Assembly: GCA_913057175.1 (NCBI GenBank)
Contig: CAJXNP010000011.1
Location: 62,001 to 126,000 of the forward strand
DNA: 64,000 nucleotides
Source of the DNA: an uncultured Cytophagales bacterium
Lineage (GTDB): Bacteria > Bacteroidota > Bacteroidia > Cytophagales > Cyclobacteriaceae
Reading direction: 5' to 3'
Shown one piece after another: positions 19,614 to 28,197 of this stretch. The notes under the pieces are model-generated. The model was not told the DNA's origin. It was given only the letters and a program-made list of their open reading frames with translations, and searched no databases. The first letter of the stretch is position 1. Every line of letters starts with the position of its first letter. The position numbers and the translations under genes were made by a program.

Positions 19614-20669
19614 ATGAAATACACCTGGAATATAATCATCACCGTTTTACTGGTTGCACTGATTGGCCTGGTTCTGTACAACAATAAAAGAGAAATTGAT
19701 CTCAAAGTGGAGTTTGCCGAAAGAAATGTAGAAGTATTCCCTGTAAAAACGATTTCTCTTGAACCAAAAATTTTTCATAAAACGCTCACTTTTACAGGAA
19801 TACTTAAACCGAATGTGGAATTATATGTGAATGCTCCCGTACAGGGCAGGGTACTATCTATCTATGCAAAAGAAGGAGAGTCGGTAAATAGAAATTCAGT
19901 CTTACTAAAGGTAGAGGATGAATATTTACGGGCAGAGTATAATATTGATAAACAAAACTACGAATTGGCGCAAAAAAACTTAAGCAGAATAGAAAGCCTT
20001 AGTGATGAGGGAGCTGTGACAGGTCAACAATTAGAACAATTGGAAAATCAGGCCAACAGCGCTCAAATTAAAAAAGGGATAACCGAAAAGCGATTAAACG
20101 AAACATGGGTGAAATCTCCTGTAAAGGGAAATGTTAACCAATTATTGGTAAAAGAAGGAATGCTGGTCAATCAAACTGTTCCACTGTGCGAAATAGTTGA
20201 TATTTCAAAATTTAAAATTTCATTAAAAGTGACAGAAAAGGAAATCAGCTATTTGGAAAAGGGGCAAAAAGTCACAATTATTCCGGAATCTAAAAGTGAT
20301 GAATCATTCACTGGCACAATAAAAAATGTTGCTCTAAATGCTGATTTTGCCCTTCAGTATGGCGTTGATATCGAGTTTGACAACCCAACAAACTGGTTAA
20401 AAGGAGGAATGATGGTAACAGTCGAGTATATGATAGAGGATGATGAAAAAAGCTTTGTTGTACCTAAAGACTGCGTAATTTCGGAAAATGGGACATCATA
20501 CATTTATGTATTTAAAGAAAATAAAGCTGTCAAAAAGCCTATCAATATCAGGGATGAAAATGGAGAATTGTACAAAATAGATGGAAAACTGGTAGCCAAT
20601 GAGCAGGTAATTGTTGAAGGGCAAAGTAAGCTTTATGATGGCGTAAGTATCAAAGTAATTGAATCCTGA
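19614..20669 (+). CDS. Periplasmic adaptor (membrane fusion protein) of an efflux pump
   Basis: 351 residues: an N-terminal membrane anchor (IIITVLLVALIGLVLYNN, about 7-24), a lipoyl-like half motif (ELYVNAPVQGRVLSIYAKEG), a short coiled-coil hairpin (about 105-150), the second lipoyl half (WVKSPVKGNVNQLLVKEG) and beta-barrel domains. The closest pattern is the RND-type adaptor (HlyD_D23/AcrA-like). There is no Cys after the signal, so it is anchored by a transmembrane helix. It is the last gene of the DUF1295-tolC-adaptor unit and has no permease downstream. Confidence 0.9.
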   Translation: MKYTWNIIITVLLVALIGLVLYNNKREIDLKVEFAERNVEVFPVKTISLEPKIFHKTLTFTGILKPNVELYVNAPVQGRVLSIYAKEGESVNRNSVLLKVEDEYLRAEYNIDKQNYELAQKNLSRIESLSDEGAVTGQQLEQLENQANSAQIKKGITEKRLNETWVKSPVKGNVNQLLVKEGMLVNQTVPLCEIVDISKFKISLKVTEKEISYLEKGQKVTIIPESKSDESFTGTIKNVALNADFALQYGVDIEFDNPTNWLKGGMMVTVEYMIEDDEKSFVVPKDCVISENGTSYIYVFKENKAVKKPINIRDENGELYKIDGKLVANEQVIVEGQSKLYDGVSIKVIES

Positions 20670-20763
20670 TACCGGGAATTATTGGGGTATATCTGTTTAT
20701 TATATTTTTTGACATTTAATTTAACAAACCTTATTAAGAAAACTACAACTTATAAAATCCACT

Positions 20764-21246
20764 ATGCGTGATATTGATTTATTAATTGCAAATCTCGTTA
20801 CTAGTCCTGACATCCTGGAAAATTTTCTACATCATATCCCCAGAAGCATTATGAAAAGGAGAAGGATCCTAGGTAAATGGTCTATTCATGAACATGCATG
20901 TCACCTTGCGGTGGTCCAGCCAATGCTTTACGATAGACTTGTAAGATTTAAAACCGAAGAATGTCCTGAGTTTAAGGCATATATTCCGGGAAAAAATGTT
21001 CCCGATAGCATGCTGATAGAACTTGATTTAGATGAAAGTCTGCAAAAATTCAGGGAAGAAAGAAAAAAACTCGTAGAATTAATCAGTGACTTTTCTGATA
21101 CAGATTGGGAAAATGAAGGTAAACATCCTGAATATAAGATGTATAGCTCTTATATTTTGGTCAGGCATATTCTTATGCACGACCACTTACACATGTATCG
21201 CATTGAAGAACAATGGATAACAAATGATGAATACCTTCGTCAATGA
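20764..21246 (+). CDS. DinB/YfiT-family metal-dependent protein
   Basis: 160 residues of four-helix-bundle type. The first metal His sits in KWSIHEHACHLA (about 42) and the second pair in VRHILMHDHLHMYRIEEQW (about 137-148), the H...HxxxH layout of DinB-like proteins. Family members carry out thiol-dependent transfers (bacillithiol or mycothiol transferases), hydrolysis, or are DNA-damage induced with unknown role; the substrate cannot be assigned. The stop codon is directly adjacent to the stop of the convergent marR-like gene. Confidence 0.8.
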   Translation: MRDIDLLIANLVTSPDILENFLHHIPRSIMKRRRILGKWSIHEHACHLAVVQPMLYDRLVRFKTEECPEFKAYIPGKNVPDSMLIELDLDESLQKFREERKKLVELISDFSDTDWENEGKHPEYKMYSSYILVRHILMHDHLHMYRIEEQWITNDEYLRQ

Positions 21247-21717
21247 TTAATGATGGCTAAACGCGGCGTCTTTCCTCTTCAGAGTTACCAGGTTATCCAA
21301 TATTTTTTCCAACACGGATTTAGTCATATTCAGATTAGAAATTTCGATCTCGTTGACAAACTGCATGGTAATCTGATGAAAATAATCGTCGATTTTTTGT
21401 CTTAGATCTTTACCCTTTTCGGTCAGGAAGACCATTTTACTCCTTTTGTCAAAACTGTTGGTTTTTCTGGATATGAGGTCTTTCTTTTCCATGTTTTCAA
21501 TCAAACTGGTAATACTTGCTTTGTTCTTCATCAGCTCATCCGCAAGATCCTGCTGCGAGACCCCATTTTTCTCATACAAAATTTTCATGATGATCCACTG
21601 CTCACGTGTGATAGGATAACCATTTTTTTCAAATGAGTGATTGAGGTAATAATTGCCAAGTCTGTCTAACTGGCCAATCAGGATTACTAATTCGTCGCTT
21701 AATTCAAAGTCAGTCAT
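21247..21717 (-). CDS. MarR-family transcriptional regulator
   Basis: 156 residues with a winged helix-turn-helix: ITREQWIIMKILYEKNGVSQQDLADELMKNKASITSLIENMEKKDLISRK (about 36-85) holds the HTH and the start of the wing (SFDKRSKMVFLTEKG). Helices at both ends form the dimer. MarR proteins often respond to phenolic or lipophilic ligands and control efflux genes. It is convergent with the DinB gene, so regulation of the nearby pump would have to be in trans. A symmetric site lies 37 bp upstream of its start (21754-21770) and suggests autoregulation. Confidence 0.92.
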   Translation of the reverse strand: MTDFELSDELVILIGQLDRLGNYYLNHSFEKNGYPITREQWIIMKILYEKNGVSQQDLADELMKNKASITSLIENMEKKDLISRKTNSFDKRSKMVFLTEKGKDLRQKIDDYFHQITMQFVNEIEISNLNMTKSVLEKILDNLVTLKRKDAAFSHH

Positions 21718-21753
21718 TTAGCTAGATGTTATAGTTTACATTTACAACGAACC

Positions 21754-21770
21754 AAACTTACTGAAAGTTT
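21754..21770. promoter_or_regulatory. Candidate MarR operator
   Basis: AAACTT and AAGTTT form a perfect 6-bp inverted repeat separated by 5 nt, upstream of the marR start. The size (17 bp) matches typical MarR sites. A second, wider and imperfect pair (AGTTTACA near 21733, GTTAAACT near 21773) flanks it. Function is inferred from position. Confidence 0.45.
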
Positions 21771-21849
21771 TACGTTAAACTAAAAAAATGTATAAACAAG
21801 TAGTGATTTTTGTATCAAAATGTAACAAAGGAAACCATTTATACCTTAT

Positions 21850-22569
21850 TTAATGGCCAAAATCTTCGGATATTTCCTTTAGCGTATTTATCACGCTATC
21901 TTTTCTGATATCGTTTCTCCAAAAATCAAATGATGCTGTACCGGATGTAGAAATAAAATTGTTCTTATTATAAAAGGTATTTTTACTTCTGAAAGACTTA
22001 ATTGCCTTTAAAATTCCCCTATTGCCGGAAGACGAATAAAAAAATACAGGCTGGGGACCATTAAGATAATATCGGAAATTTTCTTCTGCCGTCATTTTTG
22101 GAGCGGGTCCATAGATGGAATTTAACCATAACGCCTGTAAATTTGCCTTTGCCCGTAGCTGAAGCGTATTTTCAGGAGGATGGTAATCCAAAATCATTTT
22201 TTTAAACTCTTCCTCTGAAGGGTAGTCACTAACAACTATTTCATTCAAAACAATCTCTTCAGGTTCCATAAAAACAATCATCCGAGGAAGATTTAAATCT
22301 CCATCTGTTATTTGCATTTCCCTGTGAATAAACCCTACACAACTCAATGAAAGTATGTCTCCCAATTTTGCATTAAATGTACACTCACCGTGTGGATTTG
22401 TAACTCCAACAGTTTTATCGTTTATCAGCGCATGACATCCTTCGATTGCCGTCGAATTTTCAGTATCAATAACCTGAATAATTAACATTCCCGGTTGCTG
22501 CCCCATACAAAAGCCAGAACCAAGAAGAATAGCCATCAAGCAGGTAGATAAATTTCTCAAACCAGACAA
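21850..22569 (-). CDS. Exported carboxypeptidase-regulatory-like domain protein
   Basis: 239 residues. Signal peptide LSTCLMAILLGSGFCMGQ (about 7-24), then a CarboxypepD_reg-like beta sandwich (about 28-115, with DTENSTAIEGCHALIND and LSLSCVGFIHREMQI) and a segment EEIVLNEIVVSDYPSEEEFKKMIL resembling the linker that follows this domain in larger outer-membrane proteins. The remaining 110 residues have no domain I recognise and no barrel is present. Similar stand-alone proteins are frequent in Cytophagales. Role unknown. It is downstream of the antiporter gene on the same strand with a 106-bp gap, so co-transcription is possible but unproven. Confidence 0.7.
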   Translation of the reverse strand: MSGLRNLSTCLMAILLGSGFCMGQQPGMLIIQVIDTENSTAIEGCHALINDKTVGVTNPHGECTFNAKLGDILSLSCVGFIHREMQITDGDLNLPRMIVFMEPEEIVLNEIVVSDYPSEEEFKKMILDYHPPENTLQLRAKANLQALWLNSIYGPAPKMTAEENFRYYLNGPQPVFFYSSSGNRGILKAIKSFRSKNTFYNKNNFISTSGTASFDFWRNDIRKDSVINTLKEISEDFGH

Positions 22570-22675
22570 TTGGTTGCTTTATCTCAATATTCAAATTATT
22601 TAATTGAGAGGAGAAAAATAAATGTTAATGCTTGTTAAAGAGTCGTTAAAATATGTTAAAAAAAGTAGTCCGCTT

Positions 22676-23626
22676 TCACATTATGAAAAGCAAATAATAG
22701 ACATAGGCAAGGTAAAGGACAATCAGCAATCCCCCATTTATTTTCTGAAAAAGTCGGTTGTTTGTAAATATAAATACAAAGAGCAGAGAACTGATAATCA
22801 AATGAATGATCATATCAAGATTGATGCTCTTCCAAACTCCTACATCACGAATAATGGACGATATTCCTAGTACAAAAAAGATATTGAAAATATTCGACCC
22901 AACAATATTTCCCATGATCAGTTCGGGGGTACCTTTCCTGGAAGCGATGTAAGCAGTAACCAATTCCGGGAGTGAAGTACCCGCAGAAATAATAATTAGT
23001 GCGACAATTCTTTCAGTCACGTTGAAATATTCGACAAAATTCTGAGTTGAATAAACAATCAATTGGCCACCGGAAATCAATAAAATCAATCCCATTATAA
23101 TATAGGAAATGGATTTTGGCTTTGAAAAATCAGATTGTTCGCTATCGTTTTTCGGGGCTATTTTAACGGTATTCAGCAGTATGAGAAAAAAAACGAAAAA
23201 GAAAATCAGCATCAATATCCCTTCTGATCTGGAAATTTCATTCGTTGCAGAATTGTTGAAAAATCGATCTTTTGAAACCACAAGCAAAACGATTGCACCA
23301 AGAAAAGCAAATATAGTTTCCAGTTTCAATGCTTCTGACTTAATGGCGAACGGGGAAATAAAAAATATGAACCCGAGGATAATCGCAATATTAAATATAT
23401 TGCTCCCCAGTACATTGTCCATCGTAATGAAATTGTCTGCCTGAAAGGAGGCAAATAAATTTACTGAGATTTCAGGAGTCGATGTACCGAAGGCCACAAC
23501 GGTTAAGCCAATCGTCCAATTCGATACTTTCGAGTTTTTAACGAGTGAAGTACACCCATTTACTAAAACATTTGCCCCCCAAATCAGCGGAATAAACCCC
23601 AATATTAAAGTAAAAAAAGTCAGCAT
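22676..23626 (-). CDS. Calcium/sodium antiporter (CaCA family, YrbG-like)
   Basis: 316 residues with ten predicted membrane segments arranged as two inverted alpha-repeats. The first repeat has VAFGTSTPEISVNL and DNVLGSNIFNIAIILG; the second has SAGTSLPELVTAYIAS and GNIVGSNIFNIFFVLG. The Glu residues in the two (G)TS(T/L)PE motifs and the GSNIFN segments form the ion-binding centre. It should export Ca2+ in exchange for Na+ (or K+) across the inner membrane. Single gene with its own upstream region. Confidence 0.93.
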   Translation of the reverse strand: MLTFFTLILGFIPLIWGANVLVNGCTSLVKNSKVSNWTIGLTVVAFGTSTPEISVNLFASFQADNFITMDNVLGSNIFNIAIILGFIFFISPFAIKSEALKLETIFAFLGAIVLLVVSKDRFFNNSATNEISRSEGILMLIFFFVFFLILLNTVKIAPKNDSEQSDFSKPKSISYIIMGLILLISGGQLIVYSTQNFVEYFNVTERIVALIIISAGTSLPELVTAYIASRKGTPELIMGNIVGSNIFNIFFVLGISSIIRDVGVWKSINLDMIIHLIISSLLFVFIFTNNRLFQKINGGLLIVLYLAYVYYLLFIM

Positions 23627-23756
23627 ATACAGATCATTCCCTCAAAATCCAGAAACAGTTCTTTATGATTGTTTGTTATAAACATATCAAAATTCAAAAT
23701 AAACAATTATTCAATATCTACCATTTACCTACCATAAAATTTAATATTAAGCTAAC

Positions 23757-23790
23757 AAAAGGGCTATGAGAAAAACTTCCCATAGCCCGT
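23757..23790 (-). terminator. Rho-independent terminator after the second TonB receptor
   Basis: GGGCTATG (23761-23768) pairs exactly with CATAGCCC (23781-23788). Read on the minus strand the stem is followed by TTTTGTT, and it lies 27 bp after the receptor stop codon. Confidence 0.8.
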
Positions 23791-23816
23791 AATTAATTAG
23801 TTTTATACTCACGATG

Positions 23817-26732
23817 CTATCTGAACATTTCATCAAATGTCACAGTCAGATAATAAATGCCCCCAATTGCCGGACTTCCATAATTCGTTATGTAGTATTT
23901 ATTCGTAATATTTGAACCACCAATTTTGAACACCGATTTAATGCTTGGAACAGAATAACTAACCTGAGCATCGATCAGATTAACAGCAGGTACCGGACCA
24001 CGGGCAAACGACGACTGCCATTCAAACTCTGTCTGGTAACGATAAGTTATGTTAAAACCAAGATTATCAATCACCTTCCTATTGCCAAAGCTGATGTTGA
24101 TGGTGTGTTCAGGTGTATTGTACTCATTTATAAATTCGTCGGAGAGATCATCTTCATTTAACTTATTCCAGCTATAATTTCCTCCTAATCTATATCCACC
24201 CTCAAATAAATAGTCAATTCCAGCGGCCATTCCCTGTGAACGAACACTCTCATCATTATTGGTATATATTTGGAAGGTATTCATTGCGGTTCCTGAAAGA
24301 ATTGAAAATGGTGATTGCTGAATCGGAACGGGATTGCCATTTGCATCTTGTGATTGCCTGACACGAACCTGCGTGATAAAGTCATCATACTTATTTCGAT
24401 AATAAGAAAGGTCAAACATGATATTATCATTAACCACGCCACGGTACCCAAATTCTATCACCTGTACTTTTTCGGGTTTAACAGGTTCCCAAAAATCAAA
24501 TGGAACCAGTAGATCAAAATTTGGAGTACCATTTTGAATAAAATCATTGGTATAATCTTCAACTGATAAATAGGAATAAGAATTTTCCTGTACCCTATAC
24601 TCTTCAGCAAATTGGGGGAGTCCCCCTAATAACCTTGCTTCAACTACATTTAAATCAATGTATTGACCTTGAGTGGTTGGATTTCTAAATCCTGTTTGGT
24701 AGGATGCGCGAAAAGAATGATTGGAATTGGGAGCAAAAACACCTGAAAAACGAGGACTGTATTGCCCATCAAAGTTCTCATTTTTATCATACCGAATCGA
24801 AGCTCTTAAATGTAACTTGTCATCAAAGATCTTCTTACCTGCTTGAGCATATAAACCGTATTCATTGATCTGAATTCCACCTCCTTCATTGTCTGGAAAT
24901 ATGGTGCCGTTGGAGCGTAGATCGAACATACGCCATTGACCGCCTACAATCAACTCAAAAGCTTGTATTTGCTCGTTAAAGTTATAATTTCCGTCAATTT
25001 GATAAAACCGGGTATTATCATCAAACCTTGCTCCATCAGGAATTACACGTGTATTAATATCTGCGAAGGCGTTATCAAATTCAGGAGTACCAGGGTCATA
25101 TCTTCCGGCGTCCACCGTATTTCTTGCAGCGATATGAAGATTGGTTCTGTCAACCGGGCTATTTAATACCGCCTGAACTATATTCTCATCATAAAAAGGA
25201 CTTCCTGTTTGAAACAATACTGATTGCAATAATCCACCAGCATACGTCGCTCCATAAGTCCCAAACCATTGTCTGGTATCGAAATAAGCATCATTGATCG
25301 CAAAACCCATGAAGTCAGCAATGTACGAATCACCGGATTCCTCTATGGTGGTATAGCCGCGAATCGTAAAATTGTTGGCTTCCAGTTCCAATTTATGTTG
25401 CTGAATGTTGAAGTTTTTAAGCGAATACCTCTGGGCGCCTGTGTAAACCGATGTTCCATATCCGTAATTTAATGTATAGGAAGCCTCCAAATTATCTGTA
25501 ATCCTATAGTTCATCCCCACACCTACCTTAAGGTTTTCAGCACCATAGTCAACCAAGAATCTTTCTTCATACCCCGTCCTCGTTATGTTATCTGCCGGAA
25601 GCGAGCCAATATATAATGCCGCCTGTTGGTTGGCGGTTGCAGGATCCATTCCGAAGTTTGACTGCAGTATCTGTGAAAATCCAGCTATTACATCTGGATT
25701 TCCCCTAAATATTCCCATGTTAGTACCTGCCTCATCACCATAAAGATGTACACCATTGTATGCTGGATTAATTGATAGATTACCTTGCAGACTGGCATTC
25801 TTATCATCATAGTTGATACCATACCAATCCTCTGCCTGCATATAGGATACATTCACCTTGAAAGCAAACTTATTATTAAATGCTTTGGCATATCTGAGTG
25901 ACACTTCATACAGTGGTTGAGGGCTATCGGGAGCGCCCGCAGCCGCATCATCGGCAATATGATTCACTCCTATTTTGGCATAAGCACTTAGTCCCTGATA
26001 TTCAAAAGGGTTTTTACTGGTAACTAGTAGAATCCCATTGAAGGCATTCGGCCCGTAAAGTGCAGATGCAGCTCCCGGAATTAATTCCAAACTTTCTACA
26101 TCCAGCTGAGAAGGCCCGTTCAGATTACCTATTGGAAAATTTAGGGCAGGCGCCTGTGTGTCCATCATATCTGTCAGCTGAACAAATCGTGTATTACCCG
26201 TAGTTCCAAATCCCCTGGAGTTGATAATTTGAAAATTGATCGAGCTATTGGACACATCCACACCTTTCAAACTTCCAATGGCTTTATAATAATCATCAGA
26301 AGCAGTATTTTTAATGTCATTGATACCCATTTTTTCAATTGAAACAGGAGAATCCATGATGCTTTGCTCCATTCGGGAGGCAGAAACTACTATCTCCTTT
26401 CCCAGCAAAACCTGGTCACTCATCTCGATATCCAAATTGGAAGTGTTTGATTCCGTAGCGGTTACCTCCAGGCTTTGATATCCGACAAACGAAACCACCA
26501 AAGTCACAGGATAGGTATCCTGGATATCCAGATTGAAGTCACCATTATAATCAGTAATGGTACCAACAATTTTACCTTTCACCACAATATTGACCCCAAC
26601 AAGTGGCTCACCAGTATTTTGATCAGATACATTACCGTTAATATTGATATCAGACTGACCGAATGCTGCAAATACTGTTATAAAAAATATGGCTAACAGT
26701 ATGAGATTTTTATTAGTAAAAATTTTCGTCAT
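23817..26732 (-). CDS. TonB-dependent receptor with carboxypeptidase-like N-domain (paralogue)
   Basis: 971 residues: signal peptide NLILLAIFFITVFAAFGQ, CarboxypepD_reg-like domain (about 30-115: GNVSDQNTGEPLVGVNIVVK, VVSFVGYQSLEV), TonB-box-like EIVVSASRMEQ, plug with LIPGAASALYGPNAFNGILL, and a barrel ending in TVTFDEMFR. The layout and several blocks match the receptor at 13.2-16.0 kb, so the two arose by duplication. No SusD gene or enzyme cluster is next to it. The upstream 170 bp are very AT-rich, with a TATATTTG box (minus strand, 26881-26888) as a promoter candidate. A terminator lies just downstream, so it is a single-gene transcript. Substrate unknown. Confidence 0.93.
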   Translation of the reverse strand: MTKIFTNKNLILLAIFFITVFAAFGQSDININGNVSDQNTGEPLVGVNIVVKGKIVGTITDYNGDFNLDIQDTYPVTLVVSFVGYQSLEVTATESNTSNLDIEMSDQVLLGKEIVVSASRMEQSIMDSPVSIEKMGINDIKNTASDDYYKAIGSLKGVDVSNSSINFQIINSRGFGTTGNTRFVQLTDMMDTQAPALNFPIGNLNGPSQLDVESLELIPGAASALYGPNAFNGILLVTSKNPFEYQGLSAYAKIGVNHIADDAAAGAPDSPQPLYEVSLRYAKAFNNKFAFKVNVSYMQAEDWYGINYDDKNASLQGNLSINPAYNGVHLYGDEAGTNMGIFRGNPDVIAGFSQILQSNFGMDPATANQQAALYIGSLPADNITRTGYEERFLVDYGAENLKVGVGMNYRITDNLEASYTLNYGYGTSVYTGAQRYSLKNFNIQQHKLELEANNFTIRGYTTIEESGDSYIADFMGFAINDAYFDTRQWFGTYGATYAGGLLQSVLFQTGSPFYDENIVQAVLNSPVDRTNLHIAARNTVDAGRYDPGTPEFDNAFADINTRVIPDGARFDDNTRFYQIDGNYNFNEQIQAFELIVGGQWRMFDLRSNGTIFPDNEGGGIQINEYGLYAQAGKKIFDDKLHLRASIRYDKNENFDGQYSPRFSGVFAPNSNHSFRASYQTGFRNPTTQGQYIDLNVVEARLLGGLPQFAEEYRVQENSYSYLSVEDYTNDFIQNGTPNFDLLVPFDFWEPVKPEKVQVIEFGYRGVVNDNIMFDLSYYRNKYDDFITQVRVRQSQDANGNPVPIQQSPFSILSGTAMNTFQIYTNNDESVRSQGMAAGIDYLFEGGYRLGGNYSWNKLNEDDLSDEFINEYNTPEHTINISFGNRKVIDNLGFNITYRYQTEFEWQSSFARGPVPAVNLIDAQVSYSVPSIKSVFKIGGSNITNKYYITNYGSPAIGGIYYLTVTFDEMFR

Positions 26733-26902
26733 AATTTATAACCTTAAATATTTTCCAGTTTTATATAAATTAATTATTATTTTTTTAATAACAACTTAGA
26801 AAATATAAAAAAATATTACGACTTATTGGTTTTTGAGAAAGGAATTTATTGAATTGACAAATACAATTAAAAATATTGTGCAAATATAAAGGTGAAATTA
26901 TT

Positions 26903-27238
26903 TTACGAACTTTCTTTTTTCAGATATTCTACAAATTTTTCACAAAGATTACTCATTTCAGATGACATGTATTCATCACCTGTTGCATTTAATGCGCTTT
27001 GAGCTAACCCACCAATACAATCGATATAAAAGCGCTTCATTTCATCTACCGTCATTTCTTTGGTCCAAAGGTCAATTCTTAGCGTATTCAATTGCTCAGG
27101 GTCCCATAAAGAAACGCTTATTGATTTAGTTTCCATCGGTTTTTCATTTGATGGATTATCTGTAGCATGCCAGGTTATCTTTTCCGGAATGTTGTTATCA
27201 TCAAGTTCTATATCAAATGATATCTTACTCTTTTTCAT
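26903..27238 (-). CDS. gldC: Gliding motility protein GldC
   Basis: 111 residues, the usual length of GldC, a small cytoplasmic protein associated with gliding motility in Bacteroidota. The N-terminal strand ISFDIELDDNNIPEKITWHATD, the central VSLWDPEQLNTLRIDLWTKEMTVDEMKRF and the C-terminal helices (ETMYLxxC-like EMSNLCEKFVEYLKKE) fit the family. It has no signal peptide. It follows ribF by 26 bp on the same strand and so is probably the last gene of the ftsX-uppP-truB-ribF transcript, tying it to envelope genes rather than to other gld genes. Confidence 0.9.
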   Translation of the reverse strand: MKKSKISFDIELDDNNIPEKITWHATDNPSNEKPMETKSISVSLWDPEQLNTLRIDLWTKEMTVDEMKRFYIDCIGGLAQSALNATGDEYMSSEMSNLCEKFVEYLKKESS

Positions 27239-27257
27239 ATGCTTGCATTAATTTTTA

Positions 27258-27271
27258 CCGATAGCTACCGG
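27258..27271. repeat. Short palindrome overlapping the ribF stop codon
   Basis: CCGATAGCTACCGG is a near-perfect palindrome (one mismatched pair, G-U on RNA) that contains the ribF stop codon (27265-27267). CCCGATAGCTATCGGG-type palindromes are, from memory, widely dispersed in Bacteroidota genomes; a related half (ACTATCGGGT) covers the acylphosphatase stop at about 48864-48876. It may add mRNA structure between ribF and gldC. Confidence 0.5.
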
Positions 27272-28197
27272 GATGACATTATATTTTTTATCTCATTCTT
27301 ATCCTTCTGCAACTGTTCTACAAGTTTCTGAACAGTTTCAAATTTCACCTCATTTCTTGTTTTCTGGTGAAACTTAACCGTAATATTCTCACCATAAATA
27401 TCTTCATCAAAATCAAAAATATTTACCTCAATGACTCTTTCCTTCCCTCCGACTGTTGGCCTTAATCCAATGTTTAGCATCCCACTGAAAGTTTTCTTAT
27501 TTCTTGTGACACTTACGGCATAGATGCCATCAGCTGGGATCAGCTTGTACTCGAACAAGGGATTAATGTTTGCAGTGGGAAAACCCAATGTTTTACCTAA
27601 ACCGTTCCCTTTCACAACAAGGCCACTTAGATGGTACTGTCTGCCAAGGTATTTATTTGCCGTTTCGATGTCACCTTCTTCCAAAGCTTTTCGGATTTTA
27701 GTGCTACTAACCGCAACATGATCAACATCCTGCTCAGGAATTTCCTCTACATCAAAACCATACAACGGTGCATCTTTTTTTAATTCTTCAAAGCTACCCA
27801 ACCGATCCTTTCCAAATCTGTGATCATACCCAATTACCAACTTTTTTGTGCCAATTTTATCAACCAGAACCTTTTTCACAAAATCTTCGGACGACATGTT
27901 TGAAAATTCCCGTGTAAAAGGAATAATGATCAGGTGGTTGATCTCAATTTCTTCCAGAATCTCAGACTTTTCTTCGATAGAAGTTAAAAGGTGAAATTTA
28001 TTTCCATTCGGATTGAGAACATATCTTGGATGAGGCCAAAAGGTAATTAAAACAGTTTCTCCATCAATATTTTTTGATGTTTCAATCAATCGTTGCAATA
28101 TCTTCTGATGGCCGATGTGTACTCCATCAAAAGTACCAATGGTTACAACTGCGTTATTAAGTTTATTAAAATCTGTTAATCCATTGTAAATCTTCAT
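27265..28197 (-). CDS. ribF: Bifunctional riboflavin kinase/FAD synthetase
   Basis: 310 residues. The N-terminal nucleotidyltransferase domain has TIGTFDGVHIGHQKIL (about 19-34) and KLVIGYDHRFGKDRLG (about 116-131); the C-terminal kinase domain starts near 182 with VVKGNGLGKTLGFPTANI and contains the substrate loop ADGIYAV. The protein phosphorylates riboflavin to FMN and adenylates FMN to FAD in the cytoplasm. It overlaps truB by 4 bp, a pairing (truB-ribF) conserved in many bacteria. The last codons and the stop lie within a dispersed-type palindrome. Confidence 0.97.
   Translation of the reverse strand: MKIYNGLTDFNKLNNAVVTIGTFDGVHIGHQKILQRLIETSKNIDGETVLITFWPHPRYVLNPNGNKFHLLTSIEEKSEILEEIEINHLIIIPFTREFSNMSSEDFVKKVLVDKIGTKKLVIGYDHRFGKDRLGSFEELKKDAPLYGFDVEEIPEQDVDHVAVSSTKIRKALEEGDIETANKYLGRQYHLSGLVVKGNGLGKTLGFPTANINPLFEYKLIPADGIYAVSVTRNKKTFSGMLNIGLRPTVGGKERVIEVNIFDFDEDIYGENITVKFHQKTRNEVKFETVQKLVEQLQKDKNEIKNIMSSR

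Noticed and set aside
22622-22870. Plus-strand frame opposite the antiporter C-terminus
   Set aside because: Mostly antisense to a well-supported gene; Lys/Tyr-rich without features.
26733-26902. Possible riboswitch in the long AT-rich leader of the second TonB receptor
   Set aside because: No recognisable conserved riboswitch core (for example cobalamin) in this short, almost GC-free stretch.
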